Source: Stomorhina lunata (Eukaryota; Arthropoda; Insecta; Diptera; Rhiniidae). Taken from it: a stretch of DNA of 64,000 bases. The stretch covers positions 97,481,526 to 97,545,525 of the forward strand of contig OW121744.1 in NCBI GenBank assembly GCA_933228675.1, in the 5' to 3' direction. Both the position numbers and the translations under genes were made by a program. This document shows positions 37,379 to 48,590 of this stretch, in pieces (position 1 is the first letter of the stretch; each line of letters starts with the position of its first letter). The notes under the pieces are model-generated. The model searched no databases, was not told where the DNA came from, and worked only from the letters and a program-made list of their open reading frames with translations.

Positions 37379-40300
37379 ATGGCTCCTAGCGTTTGTCAGA
37401 CATCACCAAAATTACCGCCACACAATAATTCACAGTCCGTGATACATAGTGGGGTTGGGGGTAATAGCGGCGGTGGAGTGACAGTCAATGGAAATGGTCA
37501 AATAAACAGCTCATCATCGATTACACAACGCAGTAACTGTGGCAGTAGCAGTATAAATGGTTCAATGGCTTCGTATAAAATGTCCACGACCTCGGAGACG
37601 AGTTGGTCACAAACACAATATAGTAAGGTAAGAAAATCGGGAAGGAATATAAAAAAATAACATTTTTTTAGCAAACAAATTAAGATTTTTTAACGAAAAA
37701 AATTTAAGTAAAATTTCACAAATAAAAATGAAAAAAAATTTCCCGTACCGGGAATCGAACCCGGGCCTTCCGGGTGAGAGCCGGATATCCTAACCACTAG
37801 ACAATACGGGACTTGATAACACATGCATCAAATTCTGTATATAAGAGTGTGAATATCTAAAAAAACACCTCCATTTATTAAAAACCACCACCTTTTCTCT
37901 GCTCTCAACTCTCTTAAACATCACAATTCCCCTTATGGTGAATTTTTCTAGTTATCCACCCGAGACAAAAACCCACATCATAAAAACCTTATCCAACAAC
38001 CCTGTGTTAGTAACATATGAGTACAACTCTGTTTTAATTATTTAGCTGTTAGTTCAAATCGAAGAGTTGCCACATGAATACAAAGTGTGCAAGTATAGTT
38101 GTTCCATAAATTTTTGGAATTAAAAAACAATTTTTATCTGAGATGTTTCTTAACCCTTTAACGCACATAATTATCGGAAAAGGATAAATAAAATCTAGTT
38201 TTCATTTTGGTTTTGATTGATGGTACCTCTGCTTCCAGCGGGTAAAGCAATTATATATGCCTAAAATCTAATGAAGGTAAAATAATATCCTCATCGTCTT
38301 CGTACTGGTCTGAGTCTGATGGTAAACCATATAACCCATCCAGTACCAATATTATTTTATATTTTTCTAGTACTTTCTTGCTCATTTTCAGACAATCTGT
38401 AATATAAAACAAGTAAGAAAGTGCTATAGTCGGTCAAGCCCGACCATACGATACCCTTCACCAAAAAGGTCAATGGTGTTCTTTTTCCTATATAAAGGCA
38501 AATATTTGCTAAATTTAGGCATCATACAAAGATTTTCTCAAAACTTATATAATATTTAAGTTGTTTCCATCATTTGGACTTATATGAGAGCTAGGGTCAT
38601 ATGTGGACCGATTATCTCGAAATATGGCAAACTGATTACAGTTTTTACAAATTCAAAAAATAAACCCAAAATTCTCATTATCTTTAGATTTACGAGCGTT
38701 TTAGAGATTTTTCTGTAATTAAGTGCGTTTTGATAGAAAAGTTTGTATTGGAGCTAAGGTCAAATGTGTACCGATTTCAATGAAATTTAATTTATTTTAA
38801 ATTTTATTAAATTTTATAATTTATTTTAAATTTCATGAAAAATATTGATATTTGTGGCCAATATATCAATTCCGGGAAGTGGGACCTATGGGAGGTACCA
38901 TAAATAATTTTTGATTTTGACCAATTTTTCAATTTTGACCAATTTCAATAGCCATGGTCCCGCTATGAAATCTGTGCCAAATTTCATCAAATTATCTTTA
39001 GAATTGTGACCTGTACTTTGATTATATGATTAACATGGGGGTCCAACCAGCCGTCCAGATGGACGGACTGACAGACGGACTGATAAAAATAAAATAAATT
39101 AACAAATTTCTAACTAAGAATAGATCTAGCCGTGATTAGGAAGAACTTAGGCATCTAGGGTTAAATGAGGCCGGATTATGTTGAAATGTCGCCTGTCGAT
39201 GAATGTTTAAAACTATATAAAAAATTATTTCCAAATTTATGATTTTTACTGAGATTTTGGGGATATTTTATATATTTGCAGAAGAAGGTTGTATACAGAT
39301 ATAGTCAAAACGGTATAGTATACCTTAATTTGGGAACCAGACCAATGTTCCTATGTGTAACAAAAATCCTACCTATTTGCAGTTAAACTATGCTTGTAAA
39401 CGTCCGTTTTCATCAGAACGGATGTACGTCCATTTTAATCGGAACTAATGTACCTGTACCACTACCCTTTAATATTGATAAATACTTTTAAGTAATCGAT
39501 TTTGAAATTAGAGTTTAAGTAATATATCCAGATGTCAGATAATTCGGGCAAAGTACGTGGATTTTAAATGTGGGGTCCTACACAAAGGTAAATTGTCAAA
39601 TTCGTTTAAAGTTACTACTAAAGTAGGACAAGGATGTATCTTGTCACCTATACTTTTTATCCTCGTCAGCGACAACATAATGTGCACGGCTCTGAATGGT
39701 AGACACGGTATCCAATGGATACCCTTTAAACAACTCGGGACTTGGAATACGGAGATGACGTATGTCTTCAAAGCTAAAGATGGGCTGGAAATCAATATTT
39801 CCAAGACAAAGATTATGCCTGGAGGCTATGGCGCAACCCGTCGATACACATCAAAGTGAATAAGTAGCTTATAGGATGAGTAGGTACCTTTAATTATCTT
39901 GAACGTTTGGTATCTACAAAAGGTGACGCCGACGAGAATATTCGGCATTCTCCGAGCTATTTGGAAATCTCGGCAAATATCAACAACGACGAAGTCACTA
40001 ATATACAACTCGAATGTCAAGTACATCTTGTATTGCATAAATGCCATCGATAAGCGCCTATAAACCTTAGCAAACAAATGCTTAAGGCAAATCCTTAATA
40101 TATGGTGGCCGAATCCCATAAGAAATGAAGATCTGCTAAACCAAATCCCTACTTCTATAGAAGTATGTCAACGGAAATGACGGTTAATAGGCCACACACT
40201 TCTAAGGCCAAATACCAATATTGCTCGACAAGTGCTTTGTTGGAATCCACAGGGAAGCAGCCGTCGTGTTGGTGCACCTGCTAGAACGTGGAGAATTTCA

Positions 40301-43300
40301 ATTGATGCGGAGTTGCAAGCAACAAACTATTCATGGAGTGATGTATGCCTAACATCTCGAGTTCGATATAAAAGTATGGTTGAGGCCCTAGGCTTGGCTA
40401 GGAGTCAAGGATAACTAAAGAAGAAGATATTAATAGGTTGCCTATATACATAGATCTAATCTGTTGCCGCAAAATATCAAATTATCTAATTTCTTTTAAC
40501 GCAATGAGGCTGGTCTAAGGCCTTTTGTCTCTTAGCCTATTAGCATGAGTTTCTTTCCGGCAATGATCCGTCAAAAGTTTGGAGCATATACCCATCGCAT
40601 TGGATTAAAGCCATATAAGCTTTTGGTCTTCCTTCTTTTTTACAGGCTCTTATATAAACCGAAGGAGTTCTGGGTATATTTCCTTTAATGCTTCTGTTTT
40701 GTAGAAGATTTTGCTTCGTTCATTAAGGTTTTTAAAGACACCGGACCCAGAAATGCATAATCTCTTAGAAACATCTTGGGACTACATTTTTAAATCAATA
40801 TTCCTCAATTTCATTTATATTTGCATTAAATTAAACTTTAAAAGCTTTTTCAAGTGGACACTACAACGTGCTTTTGGACTTTGATTGTCTTATAAATGAT
40901 CTACGTGGACTTCGATTTTATGCTTTCTAATACCACGTTGTGAAAGTTTTCTGTATGCTCTTATTTTGAGAATTGTGAACTAGTTTCAATGTTTGTATTT
41001 TGATTCATCCAGTTATAACTTGTAAACTTTATACCTCGGATGGAAGTCAACTTCTTACGTTTAAGAACCTTACAATATTAACAAAGTATCCCTCTTTTGA
41101 ATGCACATATAACTCTATTAACTTCTTAACTCAATTATCCAATATTTTGGGGCTATATAGAATATTGGCGCTATATAGAATATTGAGTGATGTGGGGGAT
41201 GTTGAATAGTAAGCAACGGTTCTGATTGGTTTAACTTGTTAAGCCCAGACTTATCATGGTTTTCCTTAATCTCAACTGTGGACACCGACCTACTCTTTGT
41301 GTCACCGGGGGAACTACATTAAAACCCGTTAATGAACTGTAAAAATATGGGTTAGGACATCGGGCTTGTAACCCACTCCTGGAAAGAACAATTACTACGA
41401 AAAAGCTAAAATTATAATTAAAAGAGGATGTCCGAAATTTGGATGAAAAGACCAAGTATAGAAAAGTCTTTCAAAGCTTGGCTTAAGAAATTGGAGAATA
41501 TGCGCACAAGATCGAAGCGCATGGAATTCTTAAATATGCTTTTGACCTTTGACCTTAACAGGTTGTATATATAAGCCATTTAAGTAAGTAAGTATATAGA
41601 AGTATACTACCAATGTCTGTAATTTTGTTTTTCGGGAAAGGGCTTAACCAGGTTTAAGAAATCTTACGTCTTTTTATCTTTGTTATGTTGGTTTTCAAAA
41701 AGTTTAAACACTTACGAAACTAACCTTATTATCTTTGATTAAGGGACTCGATCTTCCTTTTTAGACAATTTTTTCTAAACTGAAATAATCTCGAAAGTTA
41801 GAATGTAGAATTTCGATTAGAGAATTTTTAAATTTAAACTTAATTTTTTCCTAAATTTCAGGAAAATCAAAGACCACCCGTTTATAATCCCGAAGACTAT
41901 GTGGTGGCTTTGAAGAAATTTGGCAAACGACAAAGTGGACCCAATCCCAAATCGATATATGATGGCTCTGAGATAGTAGAAGACAATCACAAATCGGCAA
42001 CTTTACCACACAAGCACTCGGAATACAGGTAAGTACCAAATATTATATAAAAAATAAAAAGGAAAACTTGATGTAAAATTTTGTTTGCCTTCTAGAAGTC
42101 CCATTATAGCCCCGGTGGCCAATGAAATGGAAATGTCCCTAAGGCAATTTGCCACGATAACAGATTTGTTGACGAAGCTCAGAGCCGATTTAAGAGTATC
42201 ATTTCCGAGGTTAGTTTATATCTCAGATTGATAATTCAAAAGAATAATTCCTCCAGTTTCGGGAATTCTCAAAAAATTTTTGATATTTTTTATAATATAT
42301 ATATTTTTTCGCAGCTTTGTCCAAGAATTTGTGGCCACACCCTCAGATGGCGTTAGTTTACTGCTAGAAGTTTTGAGATCTATACAGCTTTCTCAGGCCG
42401 TCAATGCTCCCTTGAATATGATCAATAATACGGGAACCATGCCACGTAATTCTCAGAGCTATCAGAGAAGAGCTTTACTGGATGAACTTGCTTGTTTGTA
42501 AGTGACTTTTGGAACTTTAACATGTTACAAAAATTTTCTGAACTTTTTTTTTATTTCAGACAATGCTTAAATATTTGCTGTTCTCGTACTCTGGAGGCCA
42601 CCTCACGCTTGGGTACCACACCCGTGGGTCTAATGCCTTTGGCCTCCTCGGCTACCGGCCAGGGTATACGAGCTCGTATTGTGGCCATGCAATTAATGGC
42701 TAATGCCTGCGATAAGCATACATTTGGTCATGGTAATCAAAAATTGGCCATTGCTGGACACACGGCGGTATCGGAGGCCATGTCTACTTTGCGTTTGAGA
42801 TGCAGTGAACCGGTACGTTTTCGTTTGCTCATGGGTATGCTGAATAGTGGTGGGGGTTCGGGAGAACTACAGGCCGTAGGAGTAAAGTAAGTTATAAAAT
42901 TTAACGTAAGAAAAAACAAAATCTAATTAATCGTTTTTATTTCAAAAAGATTCATCAATGCCTTTCTGGAAAGCTCTGAGAACTTGCAGCAACGCTTGTA
43001 TCTGCAAGCTGAACTATTTCAGGCGGGTTTTGATCCCAATAACTTGGCCAAGGTAGGAAAATATATCAATCAATATTTTAACAGATTTTCTAATAACTTT
43101 TCTTTTATGTCCCATAGACAATTTCCTCCTCCTCTCCTTGGCTGGATATTTTGCGCAATGAACTGAAACGTTTCAATGAAATTTATGTGGATGTTGACAA
43201 AATGATTACCCAATCCCGGGAAGCCGAGCGTGTACGCAGCCAAATGGTTATCCTAGAGAGAAGGGTACAAATTTTGCACGAAGAAAAGGCCGTTTTAACC

Positions 43301-44524
43301 TCCATGGAAAGACGTCTCCAGGAGAGATGCGCAGAATTGCAAAGGGAAATCTTTCGTTTGCAGGGAGCCCAAAATGAAAACACCTTTAAGTCTCTAGACA
43401 AACAAGGTGTTTCCTTGCCCAGACATATTCCTCCAGGCAAACAAGATTCTTCAGAGCATGAAGATGAGGGTATCAGTAGCTCCGATACCGGACCCTCTAT
43501 GTCCCCAGTACCTATTTTGGTATTGCCTCAAAAGTCGCTTAAAAATCTTAATGACAATGATGTGGACATCGAAAATGTTATGGAGGAATTGGATAATGTG
43601 GTCAATGAGGCGGAGAAGCAAATTTGTTCCAATGAAAGTAAATTCTCCAAGTTAAGCTCAGAAGCCAAGGAAAAAGAGATTATACCAGTTAATATAGTGC
43701 CTCAACCACCCAGAAAATCCCGGTCCTTGGCTCATCTCGTACAAGCAGATGGCTCTGAAATGGATGGTTCCGAGTATGGCATGCTTATGATGCAAAAGCA
43801 AATGGCCCAGAATCAAGAGGAAAGAGCTGCAGCTTTGAAGAACTTTTTTGATGAGTCCGACTATATTATGCAAGATCATGAGAAGTCCTATCATCGCTCT
43901 ATTATAGAATCACCAGAAATACCCGAGAATACTGGTAATCAACAGAATCCCTTTAATGCCAGCAACAATACCACCAGAGAACTTTTAGATGTCATAATGA
44001 ATGCTCGTCACTGTGATGACGATCCCAATCTAAAAGCCTTGAGAGAGGATATCAATCATCTTAATGAGGATGATTTAACACGCAATGAGGCCATTTTGAA
44101 TAACCAAAATAAACGTCACAGCTTTGCCGAGGCCACCAATAGCGCCACAGCACCAGCGCAACATTTTAATGGCGTCTTCTTTATGACCGGCATGAATACA
44201 CCACAAAAGTATCCCAAACCTGATTTGACGGCAGCTCTGCAGGCCAAGAGAGTAACAAAGAATGTTGAGCGCTTAGAGGCTGTTTTCGCGGGCCACAATG
44301 AGAGTTTCACTGAGGCCTCGCGGGGTCAGCTGTTACCTTCCAATCGTGAGAAATCAAAAAGTAACCAACAAATTTATTTTGGCAGCAATCCTACCATAAG
44401 AATTGGTTCCTATACCAGTCAGGCGAGTCGACCGGATTTATTAAACACGAATAATGTTAATAGTCGAACCAGATCTTATACACAGGGCTCCAAAGTTACC
44501 GATATACCATCGGGTTTATATTAA
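37379..44524 (+). CDS. mwh: GBD/FH3-domain protein, multiple wing hairs orthologue (7 exons)
   Basis: Joined exons: 37379-37627, 41862-42028, 42096-42209, 42315-42497, 42560-42886, 42950-43052, 43118-44524. All junctions are GT-AG and in phase, giving 849 residues. Residues 1-83 are a Ser/Gly/Asn-rich tail. An NPEDYVVALKKFGK motif follows at about 90. Residues ~139-400 form the armadillo-like GBD/FH3 region of formins (ITDLLTKLRADLRVSF, DGVSLLLEVLRSIQ, IVAMQLMANACDKH). A coiled coil spans ~400-465, then a polar tail ends DIPSGLY. There is no FH1 or FH2, so it cannot nucleate actin like a formin. Drosophila Mwh has this architecture and, from memory, nearly this length; it acts downstream of planar polarity and restrains actin-rich hair formation at the proximal side of wing cells. 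The exon frame stays open from 37348 to the ATG, so an upstream coding exon is possible. Confidence 0.85.
37740..37811 (-). tRNA. tRNA-Glu (CTC), nested in an mwh intron
   Basis: A 72-nt cloverleaf on the minus strand begins TCCCGTATTGTCTAGTGGTT. The anticodon loop is CTCTCAC with CTC at plus positions 37776-37778, the T arm has CGGGTTCGATTCCCG, acceptor TCCCGTA pairs with TACGGGA, and A is the discriminator. Eight T follow on the minus strand. It is transcribed against mwh and lies 113 bp past the exon 1 donor. Confidence 0.97.
38410..39365 (+). mobile_element. dispersed element, copy A (diverged)
   Basis: It opens with CAAGTAAGAAAG, then GCTATAGTCGGTCAAGCCCG and CGATACCC, and continues with phrases shared with 62175-62973, such as GTGGACCGATTATCTCG, TCAATTCCGGGAAGTGGGAC and GGACGGACTGACAGACGG. 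The 3' part is diverged but retains a GGGAACCAGACCAATGTTCC phrase matching the end of that copy. It has no terminal inverted repeats or protein. Elements with this start are common in fly genomes; I cannot assign the class with confidence. Confidence 0.75.
39537..40414 (+). mobile_element. RTE-like LINE remnant (reverse transcriptase and C-terminus), degraded
   Basis: The plus strand encodes pieces of one ORF2 in order. CGVLHKGKLSNSFK and VGQGCILSPILFILV (39557-39665) form the RT block before the active site. GIQWIPFKQLG follows. The catalytic YGDD is preserved only in a shifted frame (LEYGDDVC, about 39743-39766). GLEINISKTKIM follows after a deletion. Then come the C-terminal domain pieces ANKCLRQILNIWWPN and LLRPNTNIARQVLCWNPQ, ending at 40414 with a stop after LARSQG. 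The series IWWP, RRPD-like, WNPQG, TWR and DAEL is typical of RTE-clade elements. At least two frameshifts, several stops and a loss of about 25 codons make it inactive. It lies in the same orientation as the mwh transcript. Confidence 0.82.
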
Positions 44525-45340
44525 GTGTTAGTTTTTTAAGAAAACCAAATCGAAAGTTTGGGTATCTCATTTGAAATGGGGATGTGTGATAGGGAGATTA
44601 AATTGAATTTTAATTGATATCTTTTCTATATACAAATTTATCTCACTTTTGAATTTAAACGTCTTCTTACAAACCAGCTATAGCATAGTCTGAGGGAAGT
44701 TCTAGTTCAGTTCTAGTTCAGTTCTAGTTTAGTTCTAGTTCAGTTCTAGTTCAGTTCTAGTTCAGTTCTAGTTCAGTTCTAGTTCAGTTCTAGTTCAGTT
44801 CTAGTTCAGTTCTAGTTCAGTTCTAGTTCAGTTCTAGTTCAGTTCTAGTTCAGTTCTAGTTCAGTTCTAGTTCAGTTCTAGTTCAGTTCTAGTTCAGTTC
44901 TAGTTCAGTTCCAGTTCAGTTCTAGTTCAGTTCTGTTTTAGTGGATAAAAACAGTAACTTCTAGTTACTGTTTGTATTCATCTTCTGTAGAATTTGTATC
45001 CCTTAACTAGTGAATTGCCAGCTTTTGACACATTTGAAATTTTTTAACAAAAGAAAGGTCAAAATATCGCCTTTCAAACAAGCTATAGTATTGCCTGATG
45101 CATTTAATATTATCAGAGTTATAACATTTTTGAGACATCTACCCACAACTAACAAAATTTTTAAAAGCCCAAAATTCAAATAATTGAATAATCAAAACAA
45201 GTTATTACAGAGACAAAGAATTCAAGCGATTTCTAAAATATTTAATTGTTAGTGACTTATTAAATTGTATAATTAGTTTTTTTTTAATCTGCCTAATCAC
45301 ACATCTTCAATTTGAAAATTTAATTTTTTTAATAAATAAA
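44525..45340 (+). other. mwh: predicted 3' UTR of mwh
   Basis: The first canonical AATAAA after the stop is at 45331-45336, giving a 3' UTR of about 0.8 kb that would contain the 11-bp array at 44698-44936. Earlier non-canonical signals cannot be excluded. Confidence 0.45.
44698..44936. repeat. 11-bp tandem array (AGTTCTAGTTC)
   Basis: About 21 almost perfect copies with a few single-base changes, starting 174 bp after the mwh stop codon. It is a different word from the 11-bp array at 25.9 kb, although both contain CTAG. Confidence 0.95.
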
Positions 45341-46452
45341 TTTAGCATTTATTGAATTTAAATTTTAATAGAAATTAAAAAAAGCTTTTGTGCAATAACC
45401 TAAAATTTATTTGCAAAGCCCGTTAATTATATAAGTATTTCCCTAATTTTAAATAAATTAATTAACTTTTAAAATTAAGCCAATAATTTTAAGAATTTGA
45501 ACAAATTTTAATCTTCGAATAAAAATACATAACCTTTATATTTAATTAGTTTTAAAAAGATTTATCTTGTTTAATTTAAAAACGGTTTGAAATGGTGGTA
45601 GATTTTAAACAAAATACTACTTCGTTAATTTAAAAAATTATATAAAATTTTTAATTTTTAAATATTTTCTAAGATTTCTCAACTATTTATTAACTTACCA
45701 CGCCCACTAAATGATTAAGGAAGCTTTAGACTATGATAATTCTTAAACGATTTTTTAAATAGAGTGATTTCGGTTACAAAATATTCGAACAAGATTTAGG
45801 GGTTTTTGAATCCCTTTTTTTGAAAATTTTTCTTATCAATTGTCGTTTTATTGTCATTTTTATTCCAAATTCTTATAGTCTAAAGCTCCCTTTTGAAAAA
45901 TAACATAAACTTGATAAAATTCTAAAATCTCTTAAAGAATTTTATAAAAAGTTTTGAATTTTTTACGTTTTTACCCTATAAAGCACTTTATTAGCACCGT
46001 TCCATTCTAGTTTTCATAATTTATTTTTATAACACTTTTTTAACTTTTCTGTTATAAGCAAAAATTAAGCACAAGTGTTTTAACTGTTATACAATAAAAA
46101 TAGTTTTAAAAATCTCCTTTATATCATATATAAACCTTAAATAAAATAAAATTGTAATACCCTACATTAAAGAGTTTTGATTTAAATTTGGTACAGAATT
46201 ATTTGGAAAATAGGGACAATTTTGGAAAAGTGCATGTTTTTGCATATTCCAAAATTAAGTGACTTTTTTCAAAAATCCTTTTAAAATTTTAATATGAAAG
46301 ATTTTAAATCAGAAATCCTAGGGATCCAGAATATTTGAAAAACGAAATTATCTCAGTAACAAAAATAATATCACAAAATTTTAACAATTTCGGGCAATTT
46401 AATTCATATTATGATTTTTTTCGATCTCTTAAATTTAAATTCAATAGACCGT
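45341..46452. other. AT-rich intergenic stretch, no gene seen
   Basis: It contains several further AATAAA words (for example about 45519) that could be alternative mwh 3' ends. There is no coding signal. Confidence 0.45.
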
Positions 46453-48590
46453 ATCAAAAATTTTTCTATACAAAAATTTTTTTATCAAAAATTTTTCTAT
46501 AGAAAATTTTTTTATCAAAAATTTTTCTATAGAAAATTTTTTTATCAAAAATTTTTCTATCAAATTTTTTTATTAAAATTTTTAAATAGAAAATTTTTTT
46601 ATTAAAATTTTTTTTATAGAAAATTTTTTTATCAAAAATTTTTCTATAAAAAATTTTTTTGTCAAAAATTTTTCTACAGAAAATTTTTTTAACAAAAATT
46701 TTTCTATAGAAAATTTTTTTAACAAAAATTTTTCTATAGAAAATTTTTTTATTAAAAATTTTTCTATAAAAAATTTTTTTATCAAAAATTTGTCTATAAA
46801 AAATTTTTTTATCAAAAATTTTTCTATAGAAAATTTTTTATAAAAAATTTTTCTGTAGAAAATTTTCTTACAAAAATTTTTCTATACAAAATTTTTTATC
46901 AAAAATTTTTCTTTAGAAAATTATAGAAATTTTTCTATAGAAAAATATATTAATAGAAAATTTTTTTATCAAAAATTTTTATAGAAAGTTTTTTTGTCAA
47001 CAATTTTTCTATAGAATTTTTTTTTGTTTTCAAAAATTTTTCTATAGAACATTATTTTATCAAAAATTTTCTATTGAAAAATTTTTGACAAAAAAATTAT
47101 TTTATAGAAAATTTTTTTATCAACAATTTTTTTATAGAAAATTGTTTTATCTATAGAAAAATTTTTTATCAAAAATTTTTCTATAGAAAATTTTTCTACC
47201 AAATGTTTCTATGGAAAATTTTTTTATTCAATTTTTCTATAGAAAATTTGTTATAGAAAATTTTTTAATGGAAATTTCTCTGTAGAAAATTTTCTTACAA
47301 AAATTTTTCTTTAGAAAAATATAGAAATTTTTCAATAGAAAATTTGTTATAGAAAATTTTTTAATGGAAATTTCTCTGTAGAAAATTTTCTTACAAAAAT
47401 TTTTCTTTAGAAAAATATAGAAATTTTTCTATAGAAAAATATATCTATAGAAAATTTTTCTATAGAAAATTTGTTATAGAAAATTTTTTAATGGAAATTT
47501 CTCTGTAGAAAATTTTCTTAAAAAAATTTTTCTTTAGAAAAATATAGAAATTTTTCTATAGAAAAATATATCTATAGAAAATTTTTTTATCAAAAATTTT
47601 TCTATAGAAAATTTTTTTGTCAACAATTTTTTTTTCTCAAAAATTTTTCTAAAGAATATTTTTTCTCAAAAATTTTTCAATAGAACATTTTTTACCAAAA
47701 ATTTTTCTATACAAAATTTTTTTATCAAAAATTATTTTATAGAGCATTATTTTATCAAAAATTTTTACATGAACATTTTTTCTATAGAAAATTTTTTCTA
47801 TAGAAAATTTTTTTTATCAAAATTTTTTCTATAGAAAATTTTTTTTATCAAAAATTTTTCTATAGAAAATTTTTTCATCAAAAATTTTTTACCAAAAATT
47901 TTTTTATAGAAAATTTTTTTATGAAAATTTTTCTACAGAAAATTTTTTTATTCAAAAATATTTCAATAGAAAATTTTTTTAATGAAAATTTTCTTACAAA
48001 AATTTTTCTATAGAAAATTTGTTTATCAAAAATTTTTCGATAGAATTTTTTTTTATCAATAATTTTTTTATAGAAAATTTTTTTATCAAAAATTTTTTTA
48101 TTCAAAAATTTTTCTATAGAAAATTTTTTTATGAAAATTTTCTTACAAAAATTTTTTTATTAAGAAGTTTAGAATTTTTTTTTTTATTAATAATTTTTCT
48201 ATAGAGAATTTTTTTGTCAAAAATTTTTCTATATAAAATTTTTTTATCAAAAAGTTTTCTATAGAATTTTTTTTATTAACAATTTTTCTATAGAAAATCT
48301 TTTATCAAAAATTTTTCTATGAAAAACTTTCTTTAAACAATTTTTTTATCAAAAACTTTTCTATAGAAAATTTTTTTATCATCATGTTCTATAGAGAATT
48401 TTTTTATCAACAATTTTCTGTAGATTTTCTATAAAAAATTATTTTATTAAAAATTTTTCTGTAGAAAATTTTTTCATCAAAAATTTTTCTGTAGAAAATT
48501 TTTTGATCAAAAATTTTTCTATAGAAAATTTTTTTATTAAAAATTTTTTTTATCAAAAATTTTTTTATCAAAAATTTTTCTGTGTGGAAC
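46453..48590. repeat. ~30-bp tandem array P3 with the TTTTCTATAGAAAA core
   Basis: About 65 units of ATTTTTCTATAGAAAATTTT plus TTTATCAAAA, with many slips. A ~120-bp sub-block containing TTAATGGAAATTTCTCTGTA occurs three times between about 47255 and 47560, a local higher-order repeat. The Lys/Phe/Ile-rich frames on both strands (46411-46815, 47878-48204) are translations of the repeat, not genes. Confidence 0.93.

Larger units (their letters stand above)
37628..41861 (+). other. mwh: first intron of mwh (4.2 kb)
   Basis: The donor GTAAGA is at 37628 and the acceptor TTTCAG ends at 41861; both flanking exons are phase 0 here. The intron holds a tRNA-Glu gene on the opposite strand, a dispersed repeat (38410-39365), an RTE-like LINE remnant (39537-40414) and unassigned sequence. 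Near 41477-41524 the plus strand reads NWRICAQDRSAW, which resembles the C-terminal end of some LINE ORF2 proteins, a second possible relic. Confidence 0.85.

Noticed and set aside
40480..40830. Possible Tc1/mariner transposase fragment on the minus strand
   Set aside because: Short phrases such as SQDVSKRLCIS and KKEGRPK recall a helix-turn-helix plus GRPR-like motif, but they fall in different frames with stops, and no catalytic block follows. Too weak to annotate.
41231..41455. Minus-strand frame of 74 residues in the mwh intron
   Set aside because: No recognisable domain or splice context; the region may be LINE-derived, but I cannot show it.
43183..44310. Minus-strand and shifted frames over the last mwh exon
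   Set aside because: They are antisense or shifted shadows of the long mwh coding exon, which has consistent splice phase and domain content.
46411..48204. Open frames of 61-77 residues on both strands
   Set aside because: They are Lys/Phe/Ile/Arg periodic translations of the 30-bp array P3.
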